Below, piece after piece: positions 8,061-16,754 of a stretch of 64,000 bases of DNA. Within the stretch, counting starts at the first letter, position 1. Each line of letters begins with the position of its first letter. The translations under genes were made by a program, and so were the position numbers. Origin of the DNA: Variovorax sp. PAMC 28711 (GTDB lineage Bacteria > Pseudomonadota > Gammaproteobacteria > Burkholderiales > Burkholderiaceae_C). The notes under the pieces were generated by a model that made no database searches, was not told the origin of the DNA, and saw nothing but the letters and a program-made list of their open reading frames with translations. The stretch covers positions 3,632,501-3,696,500 of the forward strand of contig NZ_CP014517.1 in assembly GCF_001577265.1 (NCBI RefSeq), read 5' to 3'.

Positions 8061-9433
8061 GGCTGCCAGCCGTTCAACAAGGCCTCCGGTTGCACATCGA
8101 CCTGGAGCGCACCGAGACCGGCATCGGTCAGCCAGTCGCGCCAGCGCGCGGGCGTTTGGGCGGCGCCCAGCAGGCAAAGCCGGCATTCGCCGCACTGCGC
8201 CTGCACTTCACGCAGGAAGCGTTCGGTGCCGCGGTCGGGGCTCGAGAGTCCATGGCAAGCCAGCAGCACGCGGGCGGGCCGCGCCACGGTCAGGCGATCG
8301 AGCAGCCCGGTGCGCTGCGCTGCGCTCCCATCGACCTTCGCCAGTTCGGCGACCGTCGCGTGCAAGCCGGTTGGCGGCCAGGCGATGTCGTCCGGCAGTT
8401 CGAAACCCACGACCCACAACGCATCGCGCGTCCGGTCAGCGGCCAGGCCGGTCGTCGCGGCGTGCCGCACGCGACCCGGGTCGGCGTCGAGCACCGTCGG
8501 CGGCCGCAATGCATCGAAGCGCGTGATGAGCTTGCGGTAGTAGGGGTCGGAAAAATCGGGGCGCAACCGTTGCTTGCGCGTCTGCCACACCGCCAGGCAG
8601 AGCGCGGCCAGCAGCATGCGCGGCACCAGGCCGTAGGCCAGCACGCAACCGGTCAACCACAGCGCCCAGACTCGCTGGCCGCTGGCGCCCGCGGCGGGCA
8701 ACAGCACGGTTTGCGCGTCGGGCACCGGAAAGCCGAGCCACGACGGCACCACGCCGAGCAGTCGCACGCCGTTCACGAAGAACGCCGGATCGAGGATCGT
8801 CGTCTCCCAGGTCAGCGTGTAGTTGCGGAAGGCCAGCGCGAAGAGCAGGGCGGCCAGCACCACGGCGAAGGAGATGGCCCAGATCGTGTGGCTCACGAAG
8901 CCGAGCGTCCAGGGCAGCAGACGTGCGCGTGTCAGTAACCCCGTGGCCGCGCGCACCAGCAAGGGCGCCTGGCCGCGCCGACCGCCGGCAACGCGTGCGG
9001 TCAGCGCAAGCCAGAGTCCGCCGAGCGACGTCGCGAACGAAGCCGGGGACACCACCAGGCCGAGCAGCCAGACCAGCAGGGTGAGGAGATGCACGCCCAG
9101 CAGGCCGACCAGCGCCACGATGACGTTGATCCGCCGCTCGCCACCGCCGATCACATTGCCCGCAGCGCCCAGACCCGCGATGACGATCAGCACGACGATG
9201 GCCAGCAACATCCAGGGCGCCCAGTGCCGCATGCGCGCCAATTCGGCCTGCAGTCCGAGCCGTTCGCCGAGCATCGCGGCGCGTCGCGCGACGCAGCGCT
9301 CGGGTTCGTTCGATTGTGCGACCGCGGTACGCATGGCTTCGGCATCGTCGAGCGGGCCTTGTTGCTCGACCCACCGGATCGATTCGGTGACCACCGCATC
9401 CGGAAAAGTCAGCTCTCGCAATGCGGCGTTCAA
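8057..9433 (-). CDS. DUF2868 domain-containing membrane protein
   Basis: This 458-residue protein is recognised as a DUF2868 family member. At least four strongly hydrophobic segments are visible (APWMLLAIVVLIVIAGLG, VGLLGVHLLTLLVWLLGLV, WAISFAVVLAALLFALAF, LTGCVLAYGLV). A soluble C-terminal domain of roughly 180 residues follows. No catalytic motif was identified. It lies directly upstream of, and overlaps, the DUF3482 GTPase gene, so the two probably form a membrane-anchored GTPase complex. That is an inference from conserved pairing and coupling, not a known function. Confidence 0.8.
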   Translation of the reverse strand: MNAALRELTFPDAVVTESIRWVEQQGPLDDAEAMRTAVAQSNEPERCVARRAAMLGERLGLQAELARMRHWAPWMLLAIVVLIVIAGLGAAGNVIGGGERRINVIVALVGLLGVHLLTLLVWLLGLVVSPASFATSLGGLWLALTARVAGGRRGQAPLLVRAATGLLTRARLLPWTLGFVSHTIWAISFAVVLAALLFALAFRNYTLTWETTILDPAFFVNGVRLLGVVPSWLGFPVPDAQTVLLPAAGASGQRVWALWLTGCVLAYGLVPRMLLAALCLAVWQTRKQRLRPDFSDPYYRKLITRFDALRPPTVLDADPGRVRHAATTGLAADRTRDALWVVGFELPDDIAWPPTGLHATVAELAKVDGSAAQRTGLLDRLTVARPARVLLACHGLSSPDRGTERFLREVQAQCGECRLCLLGAAQTPARWRDWLTDAGLGALQVDVQPEALLNGWQP

Positions 9434-9528
9434 CCGAGTCCCTTCGAAACATGAAGCCGCACCGCGGACTGCGGGGGCGCGGAAATTATGCCCGCGTGCT
9501 CCTCCCGCGCTAGCGCCGCACCGAAACG

Positions 9529-9558
9529 AAAAAAGGGGCCGCGAGCGGCCCCTTTTTT
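9529..9558. terminator. Bidirectional rho-independent terminator
   Basis: A 7-bp GC stem (GGGGCCG / CGGCCCC) encloses a CGAG tetraloop. It is flanked by six A residues on one side and six T residues on the other, so it can terminate on either strand. It lies just downstream of the 24-residue peptide gene on the minus strand and separates it from the DUF2868/DUF3482 operon. Confidence 0.9.
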
Positions 9559-9571
9559 CTCGTGCGGTGTT

Positions 9572-9646
9572 TCAGCGCAGGCCGAAGAACGAAAGCACGG
9601 CAACCACGACGACCACCAGGCCGACGATGTAAATGATGGAATTCAC
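9572..9646 (-). CDS. Small single-span membrane peptide (24 aa)
   Basis: A GTG start at 9646 is preceded on the minus strand by a strong ribosome site (AGAGGAG, 8-nt spacing). The product is NSIIYIVGLVVVVVAVLSFF followed by GLR, essentially one transmembrane helix. The reading frame stops 14 nt before a clear terminator, so ribosome site, ORF and terminator form a compact independent unit. Short hydrophobic peptides of this type occur in related genomes, usually without annotation. No function is known. Confidence 0.6.
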   Translation of the reverse strand: MNSIIYIVGLVVVVVAVLSFFGLR

Positions 9647-9754
9647 GGCAAGCACTCCTCTTTGTTTAAGACATAGAGAGCTTCGTCGGGAGGACGCGCC
9701 CGACCTGTCGGCGGCGGTCGGCGTGCGCTGTAGGACGCCCGAAGTGAACCGGGG

Positions 9755-11644
9755 TCAGCTGTCGATCCCGTCGCCCAGAAAGCCACCACTCTGGTGAGCC
9801 CACAGCCGCGCGTAGAGCCCGCCCTTGGCCAGCAGGGTCTGGTGGTCGCCGTCTTCGACCACCCGGCCTTCGTCCAGCACGATGAGCCGGTCCATCGCGG
9901 CGATGGTCGACAGCCGGTGCGCGATCGCGATCACCGTCTTGCCTTCCATCAGCGTATAGAGGCTTTGCTGGATGGCCGCCTCGACTTCGGAGTCGAGCGC
10001 GCTGGTCGCTTCGTCGAGCAGCAGGATCGGCGCGTCTTTCAGCACGACGCGGGCGATCGCGATGCGCTGGCGCTGGCCTCCCGACAGCTTGACGCCGCGT
10101 TCGCCCACGTGCGCGTCGTAGGCACGGCGGTCCTTGGCGTCGCCGAGCGTCTGGATAAAGTCGTGCGCCTCGGCCCGATCGGCCGCATTGCGCACCGCCG
10201 CTTCGCCTGCATCCGGCCGGCCGTAGGCGATGTTGTCGGCCACCGAGCGGTGCAGCAGCGAGGTGTCCTGCGTGACCATGCCGATGTGCTTGCGCAGCGA
10301 GTCCTGGGTGACCTGTGCGATGTCCTGGCCATCGATCAGGATGCGACCGCCATCCAGATCGTGGAAGCGCAGCAGCAGGTTGACCAGCGTCGACTTGCCC
10401 GCACCGGAGCGGCCGACCAGCCCAATCTTTTCACCGGGTGCGACCGTCAGCGTCAGGTCGTCGATCACCCGGCGCCCCGCATCGCCGTATTTGAAGCTGG
10501 CGTGCTCGAAGCGCACCTCGCCGCGCGGCACGGCGAGCGGGGTGGCGTCGGGCGCATCCAGCACGGTGCGCGGGCGCGACAACGTCTTCATGCCGTCCTG
10601 CACCGTGCCGATGTTCTCGAACAGGCTCGTCATCTCCCACATGATCCAGTGCGACATGCCCTGCAACCGCAGCGCCATCGCGGTCGACGCGGCCACGGCG
10701 CCGATGCCGATGCCGATGGCGCCCTGGGACCAGAGCCACAGCGCCATGCCGGCCATGCCGGCGGTGAGGCCCATGCTCAGCGTGTGGTTGGTGATCTCGA
10801 AGAGGCTCACCAGCCGCATCTGACCGTAGCCCGTGTGCATGAAATCGCGCATCGCGTCGCGCGCGAAACCCGCCTCGCGCTGCGTGTGCGAGAAGAGCTT
10901 GACCGTCGCGATGTTGGTGTAGGCGTCGGTGATGCGGCCCGTCATGTTGGCGCGCGCGTCGGCCTGCGCCTTGCCGATCTTGCCCAGGCGCGGCACGAAC
11001 CACGCGATCTGTGCGACGTAGAGCAGCAGCCAGACAACGAAGGGCAGCATCAGCTGCTTGTCGAGCACGGCCGCCAGCACGATCATGGTCGCGACATAGA
11101 CGCCCATCGCGACCAGCACATCGGCCAGCACGAAAACGGTGTCGCGTACCGCGAGCGCGGTCTGCATCACCTTGGCCGTGATGCGGCCGGCGAACTCGTC
11201 CTGGTAGAAGGCCATGCTCTGGCCGAGCATCAGGCGGTGAAAGTTCCAGCGCAGGCGCATCGGCAGGTTGATGGCGAGCGTCTGGTGCTTGACGATCGTC
11301 TGCAGCGCGACGACGCCGATGCTCGCGACCAGCGCGAGGCCGAGCCACAGGAGCGTGGTGCCGCGGTCTTCCCAGAGGCGCGCCGGCACCTGGCCGCCGA
11401 GCCAGTCGACGATGCGCCCGAGCATGGCGAAGAGCAGTGCCTCAAAGGCCGACATCGCCGCAGTGAGCAGCGCCATCGTGGCGATCTTGCCGCGCACGCC
11501 AGTCGTGCAGGCCCACACGAAGGCGAAGAAACCGTCGGGCGGCAGGGTGGGTTCGGCGGGGGGATAAGGGGTGAGAAGCTTCTCGAAAAAACGGAACAAG
11601 GCGGGGTGTCTCCAGCGAATGGCGCGAGGCGGATTCTGGGACAT
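9755..11644 (-). CDS. ABC transporter ATP-binding/permease protein (exporter half-transporter)
   Basis: The 629-residue protein fuses a six-helix exporter membrane domain (about residues 55-340) to an ATPase domain. Nucleotide-binding motifs are Walker A GRSGAGKST, signature LSGGQRQRIAIAR, Walker B ILLLDEATSALD and the H-loop in AIAHRLST. Such MsbA-like half-transporters dimerise in the inner membrane and export lipids, drugs or peptides; the cargo here is unknown. It is a single gene with no obvious operon partner, divergent from the dioxygenase gene. Its length is normal for the family. Confidence 0.92.
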   Translation of the reverse strand: MSQNPPRAIRWRHPALFRFFEKLLTPYPPAEPTLPPDGFFAFVWACTTGVRGKIATMALLTAAMSAFEALLFAMLGRIVDWLGGQVPARLWEDRGTTLLWLGLALVASIGVVALQTIVKHQTLAINLPMRLRWNFHRLMLGQSMAFYQDEFAGRITAKVMQTALAVRDTVFVLADVLVAMGVYVATMIVLAAVLDKQLMLPFVVWLLLYVAQIAWFVPRLGKIGKAQADARANMTGRITDAYTNIATVKLFSHTQREAGFARDAMRDFMHTGYGQMRLVSLFEITNHTLSMGLTAGMAGMALWLWSQGAIGIGIGAVAASTAMALRLQGMSHWIMWEMTSLFENIGTVQDGMKTLSRPRTVLDAPDATPLAVPRGEVRFEHASFKYGDAGRRVIDDLTLTVAPGEKIGLVGRSGAGKSTLVNLLLRFHDLDGGRILIDGQDIAQVTQDSLRKHIGMVTQDTSLLHRSVADNIAYGRPDAGEAAVRNAADRAEAHDFIQTLGDAKDRRAYDAHVGERGVKLSGGQRQRIAIARVVLKDAPILLLDEATSALDSEVEAAIQQSLYTLMEGKTVIAIAHRLSTIAAMDRLIVLDEGRVVEDGDHQTLLAKGGLYARLWAHQSGGFLGDGIDS

Positions 11645-11730
11645 CCGGCCTTCCGATCGTTCCGCGCGGTCTTCGGGGCCGGCGCAGCGCCAGTGAAGTG
11701 TCTACATTCGAGGCGATCAAGGAGTCCCAC

Positions 11731-12540
11731 ATGACAACCCACGTACGCCTGCCCACCTACTTCATCTCGCACGGCGGTGGCCCCTGGCCGTGGATGAAAA
11801 AGGAAATGGGTGATGCCTACGCCCGGCTTGAGGCCGCGCTCGCCGACATGCCGCGCCAGGTCGGCCGCAAGCCCCGCGCCATCCTCATGGTGTCCGCACA
11901 CTGGGAAGAGACGGTGTTCACCGTGATGGGCAACCCCAAGCCGCCCATGATCTACGACTACGGCGGTTTCCCGGCGCACACCTACCAAGTGCACTACGAC
12001 GCGCCGGGTTCACCGGACATCGCGCGCCGGGTGCAGCAGCTCGTCGAGGCCGCCGGCCTGCCGGCCGCGATCGACGCTGAGCGCGGCTTCGACCACGGCA
12101 CGTTTTCGCCGATGCGCGCCATCTATCCCGAAGCCGATGTGCCGGTGCTGCAGCTCTCGTTGCGGCGCGGCCTCGACCCCGCCGAACACCTCGCGCTGGG
12201 CCGTGCGCTGGCGCCGCTGCGCGACGAAGGCGTGCTCATCGTCGGCAGCGGCCTGAGTTATCACAACCTGCGCAACTTCGGCCCGCAGGCGCACGACGTC
12301 TCGAAGGCGTTCGACGACTGGCTCGACGCCGCGGTGGTGCAGGGTGCGCCCGGCGAGCGCGCGGCGCATCTCGTCAACTGGGCTGCCGCGCCCGCCGCAC
12401 GCATCGCGCATCCGCGCGAAGAGCACCTGATTCCGCTGATGGTGGCGGTGGGCGCCGCCGAAGACGACGTCGGCGAACGCGTCTATCACGAGGACATGTT
12501 CATGGGCGGGCTCGTGGTGTCGAGCTTCCGGTTCGGGTAG
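11731..12540 (+). CDS. DODA-type (LigB-like) extradiol aromatic ring-opening dioxygenase
   Basis: This 269-residue protein matches the class III extradiol dioxygenase family that includes DOPA 4,5-dioxygenase and YgiD. Conserved metal-ligand and catalytic histidines are visible in ISHGGGPW near residue 12, VSAHWEE, DHGTFSP and GSGLSYHNLR. These enzymes use non-haem Fe(II) or Zn(II) to open catecholic rings. The ATG at 11731 is supported by the ribosome site AAGGAG seven nt upstream. It is monocistronic and divergent from the ABC exporter. The natural substrate cannot be fixed from sequence. Confidence 0.87.
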   Translation: MTTHVRLPTYFISHGGGPWPWMKKEMGDAYARLEAALADMPRQVGRKPRAILMVSAHWEETVFTVMGNPKPPMIYDYGGFPAHTYQVHYDAPGSPDIARRVQQLVEAAGLPAAIDAERGFDHGTFSPMRAIYPEADVPVLQLSLRRGLDPAEHLALGRALAPLRDEGVLIVGSGLSYHNLRNFGPQAHDVSKAFDDWLDAAVVQGAPGERAAHLVNWAAAPAARIAHPREEHLIPLMVAVGAAEDDVGERVYHEDMFMGGLVVSSFRFG

Positions 12541-12577
12541 CGACCGCGGCACGCGGCCGCCGGCCGCTTGCCCTTCC

Positions 12578-13600
12578 TCAAGCCGCTGGCAGCAGCACCT
12601 TGTCGATCAGGTGCACCACGCCGTTGGTGTTGAAGATGTCCGTCGCCGTGATGCCGGAGGCACGGTTGCTCGCGTCGGTGATCTGCAGGCTTGCGCTGAT
12701 GCGGATCGCCTGACCCTGAACCGTCGTGATCGGCGTGTCGAGCGGAATCTCGGCCTTGAGCACGCGGCCCGGGACCACGTGGTAAGTCAGCACCGTGGAG
12801 AGCAGTTCGGTGTCGGCCAGGAGCGCGTCTTTCGTGACGCCGAGCTCGACCAGGAGCGCGGCGAAAGCATCGTCGGTCGGCGCGAACACCGTGAACGGGC
12901 CTTTGCCCTTGAGTGTGTCGACCAGCCCTGCCGCGACCACGGCTTCCACCAGAATGCTTAACGAGGGCGTGGCCTGCGCGGTCTGGACGATGTCCTTGTT
13001 CGCGGGCAGCAGCACCCGGTCCACGATATGCACCACGCCGTTCGACGCCACGGTGTCGGTGCTGAGGATGGTGGTCAGACGGTTTCGCCCGTCGGTGATC
13101 TTCACCGCATCGGCGAGGGCTTCGATCTTGAAGAACCCACCACCCACCGGCTCGATCGCGCGACCCAGCGGAATGTCGGCCTTGAGCACCTTGCCAGTCA
13201 GCACGTGGTAGGTCAGGACGGCGGTGAGGAGGGTCTTGTCGGCAAACAGCACGTCCTTGCTCACCCCGAGTTCGCCCAGGAGTGCGCTGAAAGCGTCGTT
13301 GTTCGGTGCAAAAACCGTCAAGGGCCCGGTGGCAGACAGCGTGTCGACCAGGCCGGCGGCGACCACCGCCTCGGCAAGAAGGCTCAATTGCGGCGTCGCA
13401 ACCGCGAGCTGAACGATATTTTTTGGGGGCTCGGGTGCAGGTGCAGGTGCAGGCGCGGGCGCGGGCGCCGGGGCAGGCGCTGGCGACGGAAAGAAAACAC
13501 CATTGTCATTGCCGCCGCCGCCGCATCCAGGCAGCACAAGCGCGCCGCCGAGGGTGGCAGCGGTGAGAACAAAGGACCGACGAGGCATTTCGGTTTTCAT
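12578..13600 (-). CDS. Two-domain fasciclin (FAS1) lipoprotein
   Basis: The 340-residue precursor has a signal with a twin-arginine-like PRRSFVLTAAT and lipobox VLPGC, so it is probably an envelope lipoprotein. A Pro-Ala repeat linker, (PA)n at about residues 40-57, is followed by two FAS1 domains, each with the H1 motif VFAPxxDAF, a central TYHV and an H2-like NGVVHxxDxVLLP. FAS1 domains mediate adhesion or protein-protein contacts. The ATG at 13600 follows a GGAG ribosome site. A promoter-like sequence lies upstream at 13667-13695. A second, single-domain FAS1 gene sits in the opsin operon 10 kb away. Confidence 0.88.
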   Translation of the reverse strand: MKTEMPRRSFVLTAATLGGALVLPGCGGGGNDNGVFFPSPAPAPAPAPAPAPAPAPEPPKNIVQLAVATPQLSLLAEAVVAAGLVDTLSATGPLTVFAPNNDAFSALLGELGVSKDVLFADKTLLTAVLTYHVLTGKVLKADIPLGRAIEPVGGGFFKIEALADAVKITDGRNRLTTILSTDTVASNGVVHIVDRVLLPANKDIVQTAQATPSLSILVEAVVAAGLVDTLKGKGPFTVFAPTDDAFAALLVELGVTKDALLADTELLSTVLTYHVVPGRVLKAEIPLDTPITTVQGQAIRISASLQITDASNRASGITATDIFNTNGVVHLIDKVLLPAA

Positions 13601-13666
13601 GAGCAACTCCAGGATTGAAGGATCGACGAAGGGGGACCGCCCGTGCGCCAAGTCGGCGCCGTCGTT

Positions 13667-13695
13667 TTTATACTCAATTGAACAAATAGTGACCA
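13667..13695 (-). promoter_or_regulatory. Putative sigma70 promoter of the fasciclin lipoprotein gene
   Basis: Read on the minus strand, TGGTCA and TATAAA are separated by 17 nt inside an AT-rich patch (about 13660-13740) that stands out from the GC-rich surroundings. It lies about 70 nt upstream of the fasciclin ATG. The -35 matches the consensus at four of six positions. This is pattern evidence only. Confidence 0.45.
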
Positions 13696-13798
13696 GTTAG
13701 TATTTAAATGACGTGTGAAGACTTGTTACTGAAATCGTGCTCTCATGGTTCTGCAATTTGCTGCGCGACCCAGGACGCAGCGCCGCGATTCCGTCAGC

Positions 13799-15334
13799 TC
13801 AGCTGCGCCGCACGCCGTCGTCGTCCACCAGCCCCACGCGGGACTGACGACCCCAAGTGCTGCTGCCCGTGAGGAACATCCACCAGCCCATCGCCGCCCC
13901 GGTGTGCCGCAGGATCTGGAAGGTGAAGGGCTCCACCAGCGCAGCCAGGAAGGCCTGCACCATGTTCGTGTCGCTCTGCTGCCCGATCCAGCGCCGGTAG
14001 AGATGCACCGACCACAGGTGGAACAGCAGGTCGAGCGCGATCTTGGCGCCGATCACGCCGGCCACCGGCGCCAGGATGCCCAGGTCGCCGCGCACCAGGT
14101 AGGTCAGCAGCAGGAAGAAGGCGGCCAGTCCATAGAACGGCTGCAGTGTGTCGATGGCCTTGACCGGCAGCATGGCGGTGCCGAGCCAGCCGTAACGCCG
14201 GTCGCCGACCATCGCGCGGTACCAGTACTGCGTCTGCAGGAAGCCGCCGAACCAGCGACGGCGTTGGCGCAGAAAGGGCATCACGCCGCTCGGTGCATCG
14301 GTGTGCGCCTGGGCGTCGCCGAGCACGCGCACGGTCCAGGGCAGACCGTGCGCCTGCGCGTAGCGGTGCAGGCGGTGGATGAGCTCGTAGTCCTCGACCA
14401 GGCAGTCGGTGTCGAAGCCGCCGACCGCGCGCACCGCGTCGAGCCGGAAGCCGGCGAAGGCACCGGAGATCAATAGCAGGCCGTCGACGCGCATCCACGC
14501 GTAGCGCGAAAGGAAGTTGCGGATGTATTCATAGGTCTGGAACCACTGGAAGCAGCGCCCCGCCAGCGTTCGGCTGCAGACCGGCGTGATGACGCCGGTG
14601 GCGGCCACCAGTTCGGGTTCGGCCGAAAAGGCGCGGCGCACCGCGGCGATGGCGCCCTGTTCGAGCAGCGTGTCGCCGTCGACGGTGAGCACCGTCTCGG
14701 TGTCGATGCACACGATGGCCGCGTTCAGCGCCACGGCCTTGCCGCCGTGCGGCAAACGCAGCCAGGCCAGCGACGGGTGCAGCGTGCTGGCGGCGCTGAG
14801 CTGCCCCAGCGCGGGCGCGACCAGCCCGTAGCGCGTGGTCAGCAGTTCGGCCGTGCCGTCGGTCGAGCCGTCGTCGGCGATCACGATGCGGTCGGGCAGG
14901 TCGGTCTGGCCCAGCAGCGCGGCCAGCGTCACGGGCAGCACGGCCGCCTCGTTGTGCGATGCGACGATCACGCCGAGCGTGGCACGCGGTGCGGCGTCCA
15001 TGAGGGCCGGTGTCGGCGGCCGCAGGATCGACAGCGTCTTCCACCCGACGAACAGCAGCAGCACCGTGTCGTACAGCACGTAGGCCACGCCGACCGACCA
15101 CGACCAGACGTTGCCGCCCGTCACGGACATGCGGCCGCCATGCTGGAAGGCCATGGCGAAGAGGGCGATCCACAGCAGCAGCACGCCGCCGTGGATGAGC
15201 ACGGTGCGGGCCGGCGTGGGTGGCGGCGACAGGCGCGGGGAGGACGCGGCGAAGGCCGCGGACAGTTCAGCGGAGCGTGCGCGCTCGGGAAGGTCGGTCA
15301 AAAGATAATCCAGGTGGAGACAACAGATACGCAA
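13799..15334 (-). CDS. Processive family 2 glycosyltransferase, membrane-bound
   Basis: The 511-residue protein resembles poly-N-acetylglucosamine and cellulose-synthase-type GT2 enzymes. Visible motifs are the nucleotide-sugar site ADDGSTDGT, the DxD-type DGDTLL, the acceptor-site Asp in LVEDYEL, and RQRRRW corresponding to the Q/RxxRW motif of processive enzymes. Two N-terminal membrane segments precede the catalytic domain and about three follow it, so a polysaccharide made from cytoplasmic sugar nucleotide could be extruded. The start is uncertain: TTG at 15334 gives the full length and later in-frame starts are possible. No export partners are adjacent, and the polymer is unknown. Confidence 0.82.
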   Translation of the reverse strand: MRICCLHLDYLLTDLPERARSAELSAAFAASSPRLSPPPTPARTVLIHGGVLLLWIALFAMAFQHGGRMSVTGGNVWSWSVGVAYVLYDTVLLLFVGWKTLSILRPPTPALMDAAPRATLGVIVASHNEAAVLPVTLAALLGQTDLPDRIVIADDGSTDGTAELLTTRYGLVAPALGQLSAASTLHPSLAWLRLPHGGKAVALNAAIVCIDTETVLTVDGDTLLEQGAIAAVRRAFSAEPELVAATGVITPVCSRTLAGRCFQWFQTYEYIRNFLSRYAWMRVDGLLLISGAFAGFRLDAVRAVGGFDTDCLVEDYELIHRLHRYAQAHGLPWTVRVLGDAQAHTDAPSGVMPFLRQRRRWFGGFLQTQYWYRAMVGDRRYGWLGTAMLPVKAIDTLQPFYGLAAFFLLLTYLVRGDLGILAPVAGVIGAKIALDLLFHLWSVHLYRRWIGQQSDTNMVQAFLAALVEPFTFQILRHTGAAMGWWMFLTGSSTWGRQSRVGLVDDDGVRRS

Positions 15335-15384
15335 ACCACGGCCCGATGGTTTCGATGGACTCGTTTCATCCGCGAGAATTCCCC

Positions 15385-15948
15385 ATGCCCATGATTCCCG
15401 ATCGTTACACCAAGACCGCCATCCTGCTTCATTGGGTGATTGCGGCGCTCATGATCCTCAATATCGTGCTGATCCTCACCGTCGAGCAGTTTCCCGACGA
15501 GTGGGTGCGGCCAGTGGTCGACACGCACAAGTCGATCGGCATCACGGTGCTGGGGCTGGTGATCGTGCGGTTGCTGTGGCGCGCCACGCACAAGCCGCCC
15601 GCCATGCCCGGCAGCTACGGCCGGCTCGAGCGCTTCGCGGCACATGCGGCGCACGGTGTGTTGTACCTCCTGATGATCCTGCTGCCGCTCTCGGGCTGGA
15701 TGCACGACTCGGCCTGGAAAGACGCCGCCACGCACCCGATGCAACTCTTCGGTCTGGTGCCGTGGCCGCGCATCGGCTGGATCATGGCCATCGAGCCTGC
15801 GACCAAAGAGATGCTGCACGACGCGTTCGGCGCGCTGCACACCTGGGCGGGCTACGTGCTGTACGTGATCTTCGCGCTGCATGTGCTGGGCGCCCTCAAG
15901 CACCAGTTCCTGGACGGCGAAAAAGAACTGCAGCGCATGCTGCCCTGA
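15385..15948 (+). CDS. Cytochrome b561 family protein
   Basis: This 187-residue four-helix membrane protein matches the bacterial cytochrome b561 family (CybB-like), which carries two haems b and passes electrons between quinol and periplasmic acceptors. Candidate haem-ligand histidines lie in ILLHWVIA, THKSIGI, AHAAHGVLY and LHVLGALKH, at the expected helix positions. The start at 15385 was chosen because MIPDRYTK is the usual N-terminus; an in-frame Met two codons later is equally good. It is divergent from the glycosyltransferase and convergent with the phototrophy operon. Whether it takes part in light-driven electron flow is unknown. Confidence 0.87.
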   Translation: MPMIPDRYTKTAILLHWVIAALMILNIVLILTVEQFPDEWVRPVVDTHKSIGITVLGLVIVRLLWRATHKPPAMPGSYGRLERFAAHAAHGVLYLLMILLPLSGWMHDSAWKDAATHPMQLFGLVPWPRIGWIMAIEPATKEMLHDAFGALHTWAGYVLYVIFALHVLGALKHQFLDGEKELQRMLP

Positions 15949-15989
15949 AAGCCTCCGGGCTCAGGGGTTCGCGCTGGGCCGGGCCACGC

Positions 15990-16754
15990 TCACCGCACCA
16001 GGGGCCTCACCGTGGTGAAACCTCCATCGACGGCAATCACCTGACCGGTGATGCGCGTTGCGCCATCCGACAGCAACCAGGCGATCGTGTCGGTCACCTG
16101 AGCCGCTGTCTGCACGCCGCCCAGTGGGTACTGCCTGCCCGCGCCTTCGCGCACGACGTCGGCGCGCAGCATGCTGGCGGTCAGCGGTGTCTCGGTCATG
16201 CCGGGCGCGACCACGTTGATCCGCAAGCCCGCCGCCGCATAGGTGGCTGCGGCGCTGCGCGCGAGGGCTTCGACGCCGCCCTTGGCCGCGGCAATCGCCT
16301 CGTGGTTGGCCACGCCGATGCGCGCGACCACGCTGGACACCAGCACCGCCGAACCCGGTTCGCCGACGGCGCGCAGGGCTTCGATCCATGCCTGAAGCAT
16401 GAACAAGGCACTGTCGAGATTGATGCGCAGCACCTCGCGGATCTGCAGGGCCGTGCTGCGGTGCAGCGGCGCAATCAGCGTGCTGCCCACGCAGTGCGCC
16501 AACAGCGATGGCGCACTGCCCACTTGCTCCCGGCATGCAGCCACTGCGGCCGCAGCGCCTTCGGGCGTGGTCGTGTCGGCGGCGATGTGGGCGTCGGCTT
16601 CGACCGAGACCAGCGTCTCCGGACTGCGTCCGACGGCAGCCACTCGGTGGCCGCTGGCGCGCAAGCGCGCTACCACCTCGCGGCCGATACCGCCGCGCGC
16701 TCCGGTGACGATCGCAACCCGGGATTCAGGCCGTGTGGGAGGAAATGAAGTCAT
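15990..16754 (-). CDS. SDR family protein lacking the catalytic tyrosine
   Basis: The 254-residue product has the classical SDR Rossmann fold, with cofactor motif TGARGGIGRE near residue 18, an NNAG-equivalent AHCVGS, and the C-terminal INVVAPGMTETPL and ITGQVIAVDGGF. The active-site segment reads NHEAIAAAKGG: the Lys is kept, but the position normally held by Tyr in YxxxK is Ile (codon ATT). Canonical hydride transfer may therefore be lost or altered. It is the last gene of the phototrophy operon and overlaps ubiG by 4 nt (ATGA). Its substrate is unknown, so it should not be assumed to be an active dehydrogenase. Confidence 0.82.
   Translation of the reverse strand: MTSFPPTRPESRVAIVTGARGGIGREVVARLRASGHRVAAVGRSPETLVSVEADAHIAADTTTPEGAAAAVAACREQVGSAPSLLAHCVGSTLIAPLHRSTALQIREVLRINLDSALFMLQAWIEALRAVGEPGSAVLVSSVVARIGVANHEAIAAAKGGVEALARSAAATYAAAGLRINVVAPGMTETPLTASMLRADVVREGAGRQYPLGGVQTAAQVTDTIAWLLSDGATRITGQVIAVDGGFTTVRPLVR

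Noticed and set aside
13435..13480. Tandem repeat in the fasciclin gene considered as a CRISPR-like or regulatory repeat
   Set aside because: It is a coding Pro-Ala linker with imperfect short units and no spacers.
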